A stretch of DNA of 26,474 nucleotides, from the NCBI GenBank assembly GCA_007125435.1, contig SLDF01000372.1:1-26474 (forward strand). The letters are read 5' to 3'. The notes beneath the pieces were generated by a model. That model ran no database searches. It saw only the letters and a list, made by a program, of their open reading frames with translations, and was not told the origin of the DNA. This document shows, piece after piece, positions 1-7,100 of the stretch. The stretch comes from Saprospiraceae bacterium. GTDB lineage: Bacteria > Bacteroidota > Bacteroidia > Chitinophagales > Saprospiraceae. The position numbers and the translations under genes were made by a program. Position 1 is the stretch's first letter, and the number at the start of each line of letters is the position of its first letter.

Positions 1-316
1 ATATTTCACTCCGTTAACAAATGAGTATTAAACTATAATTGGCGATAACAATTACGCCTTGGCTGCCTAATCAAGGATTAGATAAGCCTTTATGCCGCGC
101 GCTTGATGCCTGATACACAGCGCTGCCGCATATCATAAAACCCTCAGGCTAGTCAAAGTGGATGATCTCTGCCACGGCGATGAAACTTTTAGAGATTAAG
201 GTGCAGATGGTCTGTTTTTGAACCGTATCTGGACTCGAAAATCTAATCAAAGACTAAGCATGTAGAAAGCTTTCAGTCGCTTTCTCTGGACGCGGGTTCG
301 ACTCCCGCCAGCTCCA
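1..316 (+). ncRNA. ssrA: transfer-messenger RNA (tmRNA), 5' end cut off by the window
   Basis: tmRNA rescues ribosomes stalled on broken mRNAs and adds a degradation tag. The tag reading frame is seen at 41-70: GGC GAT AAC AAT TAC GCC TTG GCT GCC TAA, giving (A)GDNNYALAA, close to the GENNYALAA-type tags known from Bacteroidota. The 3' tRNA-like part is also seen: a T-arm with GGGTTCGACTCCC near 294-307 and the acceptor strand CAGCTCC followed by discriminator A at 316. CCA is not encoded (CTC follows), so it would be added after transcription. The 5' acceptor strand and the start of the gene lie before position 1. The stretch between tag and T-arm is structured and fits the pseudoknot region, which I did not fold in detail. 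Confidence 0.95.
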
Positions 317-401
317 CTCTTATCTTTTACCCATCATTTTATAATTGATAAATATTGGTTCAAGCCATGATTGATGTCATGCCTTGGTCATTTTCTTCTT
401 T

Positions 402-427
402 CTAATTTTATTCATTAGTAAAATTAG
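402..427. promoter_or_regulatory. 9-bp inverted repeat just upstream of the GCS2-CBS gene
   Basis: CTAATTTTA at 402-410 and TAAAATTAG at 419-427 are perfect inverted copies separated by 8 bases. The repeat ends 11 bases before the ATG at 439. It could be an operator or a hairpin in the leader that limits ribosome access. No clear TAnnTTTG promoter box is visible in the 122 bases between the tmRNA and this gene. Confidence 0.4.
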
Positions 428-438
428 CCGCTAAGATT

Positions 439-2292
439 ATGGGGGACTTTAGAGTTAATAAGATAAATTCGGAAGAGGAACGCAATCAGTCCTACAGCAA
501 TATACTCAGGGATATAGAAGCTTTTGAATTTATGCTTAATAATCAACTTATAAGCAGCGGTGATAAGACGATCGGTGCTGAGCAAGAGATGGTTATTATC
601 GACAACAATGGTTCGCCAGTCTCACTTAGTCATGAAATATTAGACTCCATTGATGATGACCACTTTACGAATGAACTAGCCACATTTAATCTCGAAGTCA
701 ATCTTGATCCTCTGCCACTTCACGGCCAATGTTTCTCACTAATGGAGAACCATTTAAAAAACTTTCTTACTAAAGCTAATCGAATAGCAGAATCGCATGG
801 TGGCAATATTTTTCTTACAGGTATTTTACCCACTATAGTCAGAGAGCATCTGGATTATACCTACATGACACCAGAGAAGCGTTATAAGATATTATCTGAA
901 GAGCTAAGGAAGATCAGGAAGAAAGATTTTACTATTTATCTTCAAGGCGTGGACGATCTCCAGATGAACATGAAAGACATTCTTATCGAGTCATGCAATA
1001 CTAGCTATCAAGTCCATCTTCAGATAAATGCTTATGAGTTTCATAAATATCATAACTGGTCGCAAATGATTGCAGGTCCTGTTCTTGCATCTGCCGTTAA
1101 CTCTCCACTACTCTTTGGAAAGGAACTATGGAACGAAACCAGAATCGCCATCTTCAAACAAAGTCTGGATACCAGGAATTTTAATACGCACTATAGGGAG
1201 AAGTCACCAAGAGTATATTTTGGTCATGACTGGCAGGAAGGTAATGCGTCACAGATATGGAAAAATGACTTATCTATGTTTCCTTTAGTTTTTAGGGGAT
1301 CAGGTGGAGATGATCCATTTGATGAAATAAGCAGAGATATAGTACCATCTTTAGACTCAGTACGCCTGCATTCTGGCACGACATATACATGGAATAGAAT
1401 GTGCTATGGTGTATTTGATAATGTTGCTCACCTTAGAATAGAATGTCGTTACTTACCTTCTGGGCCTACACCTGTTGATGAGATAGCTAATCAGGCTTTT
1501 TGGACAGGTATGATGAAGGCCATACCGGAGGAAAATAACTTTTGGAAAGATGAAGACTTCAGAGCTTACAAGCAAAATTTTTATTCGGCTGCCAGGTTTG
1601 GTCTAAACTCAGTCATGTATTACAGAGGTAAGTACTATCCAACAAAAACGTTAATTCTTGATCATTTTTTACCCGCCTCCGAGAGAGGTCTAAAAAGCAT
1701 GGGTGTTGATGATTTAGATATCCGCAAATATCTCGCTATTATAGAACAGCGCGTTTTAAATGAACAAACAGGTGCAGAATGGAATATTCGGAACTTCCGT
1801 AAGTTAAAAAAGTCAATTAAACCTGCGCTAGCTTCAAAAATACTGGTCCAAGAAGGGTTAAAAAGACAAAAAGAAAATATACCTGTAGGAGAGTGGACAC
1901 AAGTTGTAACTCAACCATTGTCGCATTACTATAGTAGCATTTCTGAGAAGCTTACTGTATATGACATGATGTCAACGGACGTATATACTGTCAATAAAAA
2001 TGCTAATGTTGAATTAGCTTTAGGTATTATGACTTTTAAATCAATCAATCACATTATCGTCGAAAATGATGATCACCGCTTTATAGGACTGATTGATAAA
2101 GCTTCACTAGTCAATATTGAGTCCCCTAAAGATACCATTATTAAAAATTTAGAATTATCAAACACTTGCTTTGTGCCCACTACAACACTTTTGTCTGAGG
2201 CACGTAAAAAATTAAAAGAAAGCATTTATGAAGCCTTGATAATAATCGAAAATCAGAAAGTTGTCGGAATATTAACCACCAAAGACCTGTAA
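439..2292 (+). CDS. GCS2-type glutamate-cysteine ligase-like (YbdK/carboxylate-amine ligase) protein with C-terminal CBS pair
   Basis: 617 aa. Residues about 25-480 resemble the GCS2 family, which joins the gamma-carboxylate of glutamate to an amine or cysteine using ATP. Visible family marks are GAEQEM at 46-51 and NLEVNLDPL near 84-92, the acidic and turn residues expected at the active site. Residues about 505-617 look like two CBS motifs (YDMMSTDVYTV, then GLIDKASL and VVGILTTKDL), a module that senses adenine nucleotides and may control the enzyme. There is no signal peptide, so it is probably cytosolic. The ATG at 439 follows a 9-bp inverted repeat and has no strong Shine-Dalgarno, as is common in this phylum. 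The substrate is not predictable: true glutathione synthesis would also need a GshB, and none is in the window. The gene stands alone between tmRNA and a response regulator. Confidence 0.8.
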   Translation: MGDFRVNKINSEEERNQSYSNILRDIEAFEFMLNNQLISSGDKTIGAEQEMVIIDNNGSPVSLSHEILDSIDDDHFTNELATFNLEVNLDPLPLHGQCFSLMENHLKNFLTKANRIAESHGGNIFLTGILPTIVREHLDYTYMTPEKRYKILSEELRKIRKKDFTIYLQGVDDLQMNMKDILIESCNTSYQVHLQINAYEFHKYHNWSQMIAGPVLASAVNSPLLFGKELWNETRIAIFKQSLDTRNFNTHYREKSPRVYFGHDWQEGNASQIWKNDLSMFPLVFRGSGGDDPFDEISRDIVPSLDSVRLHSGTTYTWNRMCYGVFDNVAHLRIECRYLPSGPTPVDEIANQAFWTGMMKAIPEENNFWKDEDFRAYKQNFYSAARFGLNSVMYYRGKYYPTKTLILDHFLPASERGLKSMGVDDLDIRKYLAIIEQRVLNEQTGAEWNIRNFRKLKKSIKPALASKILVQEGLKRQKENIPVGEWTQVVTQPLSHYYSSISEKLTVYDMMSTDVYTVNKNANVELALGIMTFKSINHIIVENDDHRFIGLIDKASLVNIESPKDTIIKNLELSNTCFVPTTTLLSEARKKLKESIYEALIIIENQKVVGILTTKDL

Positions 2293-2433
2293 GTCAATGT
2301 TAATGCACCTGGTCTAAGGATACCTTATAGTCATTTAAATGCTTTAATTAAGTTAGTCCATGATTTTCAAAGGCACAAATTGATGTAAAAGATTATCAAA
2401 TAAAATAATGTGTAAACATGTAAATATTTTAAA

Positions 2434-2469
2434 TTTGGTAACCACTAATCAACTATTTACCTATATTTG
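2434..2469 (+). promoter_or_regulatory. candidate Bacteroidota-type promoter for the LytTR regulator
   Basis: A -7 box TATATTTG at 2462-2469 matches TAnnTTTG, and TTTG at 2434-2437 could be the -33 element. The 24-base spacer is slightly longer than usual. Transcription would start near 2475, which supports the ATG at 2500 as the start codon rather than the upstream in-frame TTG at 2467, which lies inside the -7 box. Confidence 0.5.
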
Positions 2470-2499
2470 CGATTGGAAGAACCACGAACGTTATCTTTT

Positions 2500-3249
2500 A
2501 TGCTGCAGTACATCATTATCGACGATGACAAGACACTTAGAAAATTGTTATCGATGACCATATCAAAAGAACTACCTCACTTAAAATTAGTAGGGGAGTT
2601 TGAAGATGCCAGGGAAGCACTTACTAGCATTAGTAAGCTAAACCCGGATTTGGTATTTCTCGATATGGAGATGCCTGGAATGAGTGGTTTAGATTTTCTA
2701 AAGGAACTAGACGATTCCTCTCTAGAAGTTATCGTTACGACAGGATATGAGCAATATGCTATCAATGCTTTGAAAATGAGTGTTGTTGATTACTTGCTGA
2801 AGCCGATCGACAAAGAAGAGCTTATCAAAGCTGTCAATAGAGTTGAGAAAAAGCTCCAATCTAAGAAAGAACTTGATAGATACAAGACTTTGGTCTATAA
2901 CATGAAGACCGAAAAATCTCAGAATCACAAGCTAGGACTTACGCAGCAAGATGCAGTTATATTTGTCGAGGTCAAAGATATTATTCGATGTGAAGCATCA
3001 AGTAATTATACATTTGTCGTCGTCACAGGCAACAAAAAGATCATGGTGACTAAAACATTGAGACAATTTGAAGAAATTTTGTTGCCATATGGTTTTATTA
3101 GAGTTCACAGGTCACACCTTGTCAACCCAGAACATGTAATAAAGCTTAATAAGTCAGAAGGTCTTCAAATAGAAATGTCTGATGGTGTTTTAGTAGATGT
3201 ATCATCCTCTCAGAAAAATGCTTTCCTCGAGCAGTTCTTAAAACTATGA
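2500..3249 (+). CDS. LytTR-family response regulator (AlgR/LytR type)
   Basis: 249 aa from ATG 2500; an open frame runs back to TTG 2467, but that codon is part of the likely promoter. The receiver domain is residues 1-120, with acidic residues D8-D10, phosphoacceptor D55 in FLDMEMPG, T80/T81 and K101 in LLKPID. A linker follows, then a LytTR DNA-binding domain at about 150-249 with the usual features (EVKDIIRCEASSNYT and GFIRVHRSHLVNP). Such proteins bind direct repeats upstream of target genes after phosphorylation by a LytS-like or 7TMR-type kinase. No histidine kinase gene is beside it, so it is an orphan here and its targets are unknown. It is intact and of normal family length. Confidence 0.92.
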   Translation: MLQYIIIDDDKTLRKLLSMTISKELPHLKLVGEFEDAREALTSISKLNPDLVFLDMEMPGMSGLDFLKELDDSSLEVIVTTGYEQYAINALKMSVVDYLLKPIDKEELIKAVNRVEKKLQSKKELDRYKTLVYNMKTEKSQNHKLGLTQQDAVIFVEVKDIIRCEASSNYTFVVVTGNKKIMVTKTLRQFEEILLPYGFIRVHRSHLVNPEHVIKLNKSEGLQIEMSDGVLVDVSSSQKNAFLEQFLKL

Positions 3250-3301
3250 TGTCTCTTACTTGCCATTTCTAGAAGTTCTTTTTACTTGATAATCATGCGT
3301 G

Positions 3302-3321
3302 AACGGTACCGTTTGTTTTTT
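3302..3321. terminator. weak hairpin plus T-tract after the LytTR regulator
   Basis: AACGGTACCGTT at 3302-3313 is a perfect 12-base palindrome (stem of 4 with loop GTAC), followed by G and a run of eight or more T. It lies 53 bases past the stop codon at 3249. The stem is short, so termination efficiency is uncertain. Confidence 0.4.
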
Positions 3322-3385
3322 TTACAAGTAAGTCATTAGTCGATGTAAAGAATTTGATATCCTTAAGATAAACTTTTAATTTGAC

Positions 3386-3401
3386 GTAATCAAATGATTA
3401 C
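3386..3401. repeat. short inverted repeat GTAATC-AAAT-GATTAC
   Basis: Perfect 6-bp arms with a 4-base spacer, located 24 bases before the -33 element of the orphan promoter at 3425. It could be a repressor or activator site for that promoter, but nothing in the window identifies a binding protein. Confidence 0.3.
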
Positions 3402-3424
3402 ATAGAAAAAAAATATATGTACAA

Positions 3425-3456
3425 TTTGGTAAAAACTGTCAAATCGTTTATTTTTG
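3425..3456 (+). promoter_or_regulatory. well-formed Bacteroidota-type promoter with no downstream protein gene
   Basis: TTTG at 3425-3428, a 20-base spacer, and TATTTTTG at 3449-3456. This matches the TTTG / TAnnTTTG consensus with normal spacing and is the best promoter match in the window. Predicted transcription start is about 3462-3464. The next full-length gene begins 500 bases later, beyond a strong terminator. Confidence 0.6.
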
Positions 3457-3461
3457 GAGCA

Positions 3462-3533
3462 TTAATAATGAATTTTGTGCGCATTTTTTAAGGTTGCAAG
3501 AGGTAGCTCATAACGATGAGTTGCCTTTTTTTT
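3462..3533 (+). ncRNA. candidate orphan small RNA of about 70 nt (may carry a 7-codon ORF)
   Basis: Bounded by the promoter at 3425-3456 and the hairpin terminator at 3501-3533. The transcript would hold a tiny frame at 3468-3491, ATG to TAA, encoding MNFVRIF, starting only about 5 nt from the predicted 5' end; the rest is the terminator stem. I do not recognise it as a known RNA family. It could be a regulatory sRNA, a leader-peptide RNA, or simply the tail of an unrecognised unit. Expression is not shown by sequence alone. Confidence 0.4.
3501..3533 (+). terminator. strong Rho-independent terminator
   Basis: AGGTAGCTCAT at 3501-3511 pairs with ATGAGTTGCCT at 3516-3526 over 11 bp, including two G-U pairs, with loop AACG, and runs into eight T at 3526-3533. 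It is far stronger than the hairpin at 3302, although the nearest upstream protein gene ends 250 bases earlier. Confidence 0.8.
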
Positions 3534-3571
3534 AAAATAAAATCTTGCGTTTGCAGTACCCTCATTATTAA

Positions 3572-3850
3572 GCTATCAGTGATGCTAAACAGTTTATCTC
3601 AGAAGTCGTTACAATCAAAATTTTCCTTTCTCTCTTTAACACGTCAATAATTATTAGAAAGTCGCCTTGGGTTCTTATTATTCTATCCGCGATGAAGATC
3701 ACTTACGTAGAGATAGAGTATCCATCACCAATCAGCCAACGTATTGCTGAGCTACTAACTTATTGGTGAGGGAGGTCGATGAGCATAGACGATAAAGTAA
3801 GATTGAGCCACCTATTTCATCAACTTATTGAAGAGTGGGGCAAGTTTTAG
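3572..3850 (+). pseudogene. possible broken small ORF (one in-frame TGA)
   Basis: Frame 2 stays open from 3572 to a TAG at 3850 except for a single TGA at 3767-3769. Within it, ATG 3692 begins MKITYVEIEYPSPISQ and runs to the TGA (25 aa). ATG 3779, preceded by GGGAGG, begins MSIDDKVRLSHLFHQL and runs to the TAG (23 aa). The amphipathic, protein-like composition of both halves suggests one old reading frame, or two micro-ORFs. I recognise no family, and this may be chance. Apart from this and the small-RNA unit, I see nothing gene-like in 3250-3965. Confidence 0.2.
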
Positions 3851-3929
3851 TGCCCCCAAAGTCCTGCATGGGGTAATGCCAAAATCAGTAAAATAATTGC
3901 CTACAAATCAAACTACATTTTATTTTATT

Positions 3930-3937
3930 TAGATTTG
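3930..3937 (+). promoter_or_regulatory. -7 box (TAGATTTG) before the first beta-barrel gene
   Basis: Exact TAnnTTTG match 28 bases before the ATG at 3966. The nearest TTG (3897-3899) is 30 bases upstream, too far for a standard -33 element, so only the -7 box is convincing. Confidence 0.4.
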
Positions 3938-3965
3938 CCATTATTCACCCTTAAACTCTTCTGAC

Positions 3966-4592
3966 ATGAAAACATTTTTAATATCATTGTTCTCCATATG
4001 TACACTTACCGCTATCAATAGTCAGACTGAAAAAGGAAGATGGATGCTTGGCAATAATGTTAGACTCATTAATACGCCTTCTCCAATTTCAAGCGCTACT
4101 TTATCCCTTATGAGCTTTTCCACTAACTCCGTTACCGGGTCAGCCTTTAATCAAGATGTGAGAGGGGTCAATATTGGAGTAGGTCCAAATCTAGGATATT
4201 TTGTAGCTAATAATTTATCGCTGGGTTTCATGACAAACTTTCAATATTCAACTGTTAGTGATGAAATTTTCACGAATAGAAATTTATCTTTTGGGTTGGG
4301 ACCTCAAGCTCAATTTTTTATTGGCTCCGGTAAAGTATGTACATTCGTTAAAAGTGGAGTGCTTTTTGGTCGTTACAATTCAACGAGACAGTTTGGCATA
4401 TCTGAATCCAAAGATACATATGCCATTTCAAACTTTCACTTTGGCATCGGGGCTGCAATATTCTTAAATCAAAATTGTGCAGTAAACATTGAAGGGCTCT
4501 ATAATTTCATCAGTTTCAGAGATAGAGACAACAATGATAGGGAAAGGATCAATGGCCTGGGACTGGATATTGGTATTACTATTTTCCTGTAG
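3966..4592 (+). CDS. small outer-membrane beta-barrel protein, paralog 1 of 3
   Basis: 208 aa. A short signal peptide (MKTFLISLFSICTLTAINS) is followed by QTEKGRWMLGNN, the N-terminal signature shared with the next two genes. The rest is alternating hydrophobic/polar strands with no long hydrophobic helix and ends in GLDIGITIFL, an aromatic C-terminus suited to BAM-mediated insertion. Length and pattern fit an eight-strand OmpA-/OmpW-like barrel of the outer membrane beta-barrel domain superfamily. Shared blocks with the neighbours are LGYFVANNLSLGF and GAAIFLNQNCAVNIEGLY. No ligand can be inferred. It is the first of a tandem array, 127 bases before the second copy. Confidence 0.8.
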   Translation: MKTFLISLFSICTLTAINSQTEKGRWMLGNNVRLINTPSPISSATLSLMSFSTNSVTGSAFNQDVRGVNIGVGPNLGYFVANNLSLGFMTNFQYSTVSDEIFTNRNLSFGLGPQAQFFIGSGKVCTFVKSGVLFGRYNSTRQFGISESKDTYAISNFHFGIGAAIFLNQNCAVNIEGLYNFISFRDRDNNDRERINGLGLDIGITIFL

Positions 4593-4719
4593 TTTTAGCT
4601 AACAATAGCGGAACGAAATGAGCATAATTTAAATTTAAAAATATGATAAGATATACTGTCTTAACCTTTCTTCAGAATTGCTTCATGTTTTTGATAACCT
4701 CAAGTAAAAAAGAAGTTGC

Positions 4720-5352
4720 ATGAAAACACATCTGTTATCTTTACTTTTTACTCTATTACTTAATACCGTATATGCTCAGACAGAAAAAGGTAGCTTTCTG
4801 ATTGGCAATAATATTGGGTTATTAAGTCCTCTATCAATTGAAGGTTCAGACTTTAGTAACTTTTCTATAGGATCGTCTTCAACCTTAACTTCTTCTGAAC
4901 CTTTACGAACTCAATTTAACCTTAATTTGTCGCCTTCGGTCAGCTATTTTTTACATGATAATATTTCATTAGGATTAAATTGTAATATTTATGTTAATGG
5001 ATTTACATATGCTACCGAGACTATCGAACTAATTGGACGCGAATCCTTTTTCTCTTTAGGTCAACAAATGCATTATTTTCTAGATTATGGCAATTTTAAG
5101 CCTTATTTAACGCTAAATGCATTCTATACATACGGACGATGGAGAACCAGCTCCCTACCAGGTTTAGTAAACTCAGAGAACTATATCTTATTGGGTTCAG
5201 GAAGTGGATTGGCATATTTTGTAAATAAAAATTGCGCTTTTAACCTTGAATTATATTTGAACTATTTAGCGCCTTTAGGCTCTTCGCGTCCTAATTTCAT
5301 GAATGAATTCTTTTTTGGATTGGATATTGGTATCATGTTTTTTATTAACTAA
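4720..5352 (+). CDS. small outer-membrane beta-barrel protein, paralog 2 of 3
   Basis: 210 aa. Signal peptide MKTHLLSLLFTLLLNTVYA, then QTEKGSFLIGNNIGLL, matching the first copy in spacing and sequence. Family blocks recur: VSYFLHDNISLGLN in the middle, GLAYFVNKNCAFNLELYLNY near residue 170, and a terminal GLDIGIMFFIN. A middle segment (GRESFFSLGQQMHYFLDYG) corresponds to NLSFGLGPQAQFFIG in copy 1. It is clearly diverged rather than recently duplicated. It lies 127 bases after copy 1 and 65 bases before copy 3, so it may be cotranscribed. Role unknown; these proteins often act as envelope structural or adhesion proteins. Confidence 0.8.
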   Translation: MKTHLLSLLFTLLLNTVYAQTEKGSFLIGNNIGLLSPLSIEGSDFSNFSIGSSSTLTSSEPLRTQFNLNLSPSVSYFLHDNISLGLNCNIYVNGFTYATETIELIGRESFFSLGQQMHYFLDYGNFKPYLTLNAFYTYGRWRTSSLPGLVNSENYILLGSGSGLAYFVNKNCAFNLELYLNYLAPLGSSRPNFMNEFFFGLDIGIMFFIN

Positions 5353-5384
5353 TTGAAACCTATAATTTTAATCTTATGCATTTA

Positions 5385-5392
5385 TACATTTG
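5385..5392 (+). promoter_or_regulatory. -7 box (TACATTTG) before the third beta-barrel gene
   Basis: Exact TAnnTTTG match 25 bases before the ATG at 5418, so copy 3 may have its own promoter. No TTG lies at the expected -33 distance; the closest, at 5353-5355, is 29 bases upstream. Confidence 0.35.
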
Positions 5393-5417
5393 ATATTATC
5401 ATAAGCAAAATACACAC

Positions 5418-6020
5418 ATGGTACTACATTCTAAATATGTAACATATTATTATTTAAGTGCACTCTTAATTTTTGTTAGCACTAATATCTATGGCCAAAC
5501 AGAAAAAGGGAAATGGTTGGTCGGTAATAGTATAGGATTAATGAGCATAGGCTACGCTAGTACTTCATTTTCTGTAGCAAATATTTCCTTAGCATCATCT
5601 TCTGAAGCTTTCAGAATTGGCTTTTCACCAAATGTGGGTTATTTTATATTAGACAATATGTCTATTAGTATAAGAGGAAACTATTCTTATCAGTCATATG
5701 CACCACGTGGCGTTGGTTTGAAAGTAAAATCAGTAATGATAGGACCTCGGATTAATTATTTTATCAAGCTAAACAGTAAGTTATCGCTATATTTTACTGC
5801 AAGTGGTTTATTTGGTAGTAATATTGTATATGTCCAAAACATTGAACAAAAAGGGGGAATTCAATCCTATATTTTCAGTACAGGCCTGGCATATTTTCTA
5901 AGTGATAACGTATCAATCAATACTGAAGTTTTTTACAATACGAGTCGATTAAATGGTAACTTGCAAGTATCCTCTAACAATTTATTAGGAATAGACCTTG
6001 GTGTCAATTTCTTTTTCTAA
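5418..6020 (+). CDS. small outer-membrane beta-barrel protein, paralog 3 of 3
   Basis: 200 aa. The N-terminus (MVLHSKYVTYYYLSALLIF...) is a longer, tyrosine-rich signal peptide than in copies 1 and 2 and ends before GQTEKGKWLVGNSIGLM. The array signature follows: NVGYFILDNMSISIRGNY, then GLAYFLSDNVSINTEVFYN and a final LGIDLGVNFFF. Beta-strand periodicity and terminal phenylalanines indicate an outer-membrane barrel. It lacks the cysteine present at the NQNC/NKNC position of copies 1 and 2 (SDNV here). A good hairpin terminator at 6078-6108 follows and probably ends the array. Confidence 0.8.
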   Translation: MVLHSKYVTYYYLSALLIFVSTNIYGQTEKGKWLVGNSIGLMSIGYASTSFSVANISLASSSEAFRIGFSPNVGYFILDNMSISIRGNYSYQSYAPRGVGLKVKSVMIGPRINYFIKLNSKLSLYFTASGLFGSNIVYVQNIEQKGGIQSYIFSTGLAYFLSDNVSINTEVFYNTSRLNGNLQVSSNNLLGIDLGVNFFF

Positions 6021-6077
6021 GCAGTTCATGATGCATAAATAAAAGTAATCTGACAAATATATTAATTCCATCAGGAG

Positions 6078-6108
6078 GTCTAGTATTGCAAATTGCTAGA
6101 CTTTTTTT
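6078..6108 (+). terminator. Rho-independent terminator closing the beta-barrel array
   Basis: GTCTAG at 6078-6083 pairs with CTAGAC at 6096-6101 across a 12-base loop and is followed by seven T (6102-6108). It lies 57 bases after the stop of the third barrel gene. Confidence 0.7.
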
Positions 6109-6152
6109 GTTGACAATGAAAAGGACTAGTGTTTTCATTTTTCAAAAGATAG

Positions 6153-6160
6153 TATATTTG
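6153..6160 (+). promoter_or_regulatory. -7 box (TATATTTG) almost touching the glycosyltransferase start codon
   Basis: Exact TAnnTTTG match ending 4 bases before the ATG at 6165. The usual start site, 5-8 bases after the box, would fall on or next to that ATG, giving a leaderless or near-leaderless mRNA. No TTG/TTTG is found at the normal -33 distance. Confidence 0.4.
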
Positions 6161-6164
6161 AGAC

Positions 6165-7100
6165 ATGATAGATTTATCCATTGTCGTACCGGTTTATAAT
6201 GAAGAGGATAGCATTCGGTTATTATGGCAAAGAGGTCAGGCGGCTCTTAAAACATTGTCTATTGATGTAGAATGGATTTTTGTCAATGATGGAAGTACAG
6301 ACCGATCACTGCATATTATTAAGGATATGTGCAAGGTAGATGCACAGACACATTTCATCGATTTTAGTAGAAATTTTGGACACCAAATTGCTGTCACTGC
6401 GGGACTGGAGTATGCTAAAGGTAAAGCCGTAGTTATTATTGATGCTGACCTTCAAGATCCACCGGAGCTCATGATAGAGCTTTACAAAAAGCACAAAGCC
6501 GGTTACGAAGTCGTTTATGCTAAGAGAAAAGATCGATATGGCGAAAGCTGGCTAAAAAAGATGACAGCAAAATTGTACTATCGCACCATGTCAAGAATCT
6601 CAGCAGTGACAATCCCTATAGATACCGGTGACTACAGAATCATGGACCGAAAAGTGGTAGACGTAATAATCAATATGCCGGAGCAGCATAAGTTCGTCAG
6701 GGGGCAAGTAGCTTGGACCGGGTTCAATCAGACATTTGTAGAATACAATAGAGAAGAACGCTTTGCCGGAGAAAGCGGGTATACCTGGTCTCAGATGATT
6801 CGGTTCGCCATAGATGGAATCACTGCTTTCTCAGATATTCCCCTGAGATTGGTAAGCTACTTTGGCATAATTGTATCATTCGTAGCATTTCTTCTAGGCT
6901 TGTATGCCTTATATGCCAGATTCATATCAATGGATTATGTGCCAGGCTGGGCATCTCTAATGATTACTATATTATTTTTAGGTGGTGTCCAAATGATAGG
7001 TATAGGCATTATCGGTGAATACATATCTCGTATTCAGTCTGATGTCAGGCATAGGCCACTTTACGTTGTAAAAGAAACCAATATATCACATGAAGAATAA
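6165..7100 (+). CDS. family 2 glycosyltransferase, DPM1/GtrB/ArnC-like, with two C-terminal membrane helices
   Basis: 311 aa. It probably transfers a sugar from a nucleotide donor to a polyprenyl phosphate at the inner face of the cytoplasmic membrane. The GT-A fold starts at residue 4 (SIVVPVYNEE). It has VNDGSTD at 40-46 and the metal-binding DADLQDPP at 93-100, a hallmark of the dolichol-phosphate mannose synthase/GtrB branch. DTGDYRIMDR follows in the acceptor region. Two hydrophobic helices lie at roughly 228-250 and 262-285, as in GtrB. The sugar is not predictable. The stop codon overlaps the start of the next gene by 11 bases, so the two are translationally coupled. A canonical -7 box lies immediately before the ATG. 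An internal start is possible but would remove the first strand of the fold. Confidence 0.9.
   Translation: MIDLSIVVPVYNEEDSIRLLWQRGQAALKTLSIDVEWIFVNDGSTDRSLHIIKDMCKVDAQTHFIDFSRNFGHQIAVTAGLEYAKGKAVVIIDADLQDPPELMIELYKKHKAGYEVVYAKRKDRYGESWLKKMTAKLYYRTMSRISAVTIPIDTGDYRIMDRKVVDVIINMPEQHKFVRGQVAWTGFNQTFVEYNREERFAGESGYTWSQMIRFAIDGITAFSDIPLRLVSYFGIIVSFVAFLLGLYALYARFISMDYVPGWASLMITILFLGGVQMIGIGIIGEYISRIQSDVRHRPLYVVKETNISHEE

Noticed and set aside
2467..2499. N-terminal extension of the LytTR regulator from TTG 2467
   Set aside because: The TTG is part of a TAnnTTTG promoter box and the extra 11 residues precede the first strand of the receiver domain; ATG 2500 fits the family start.
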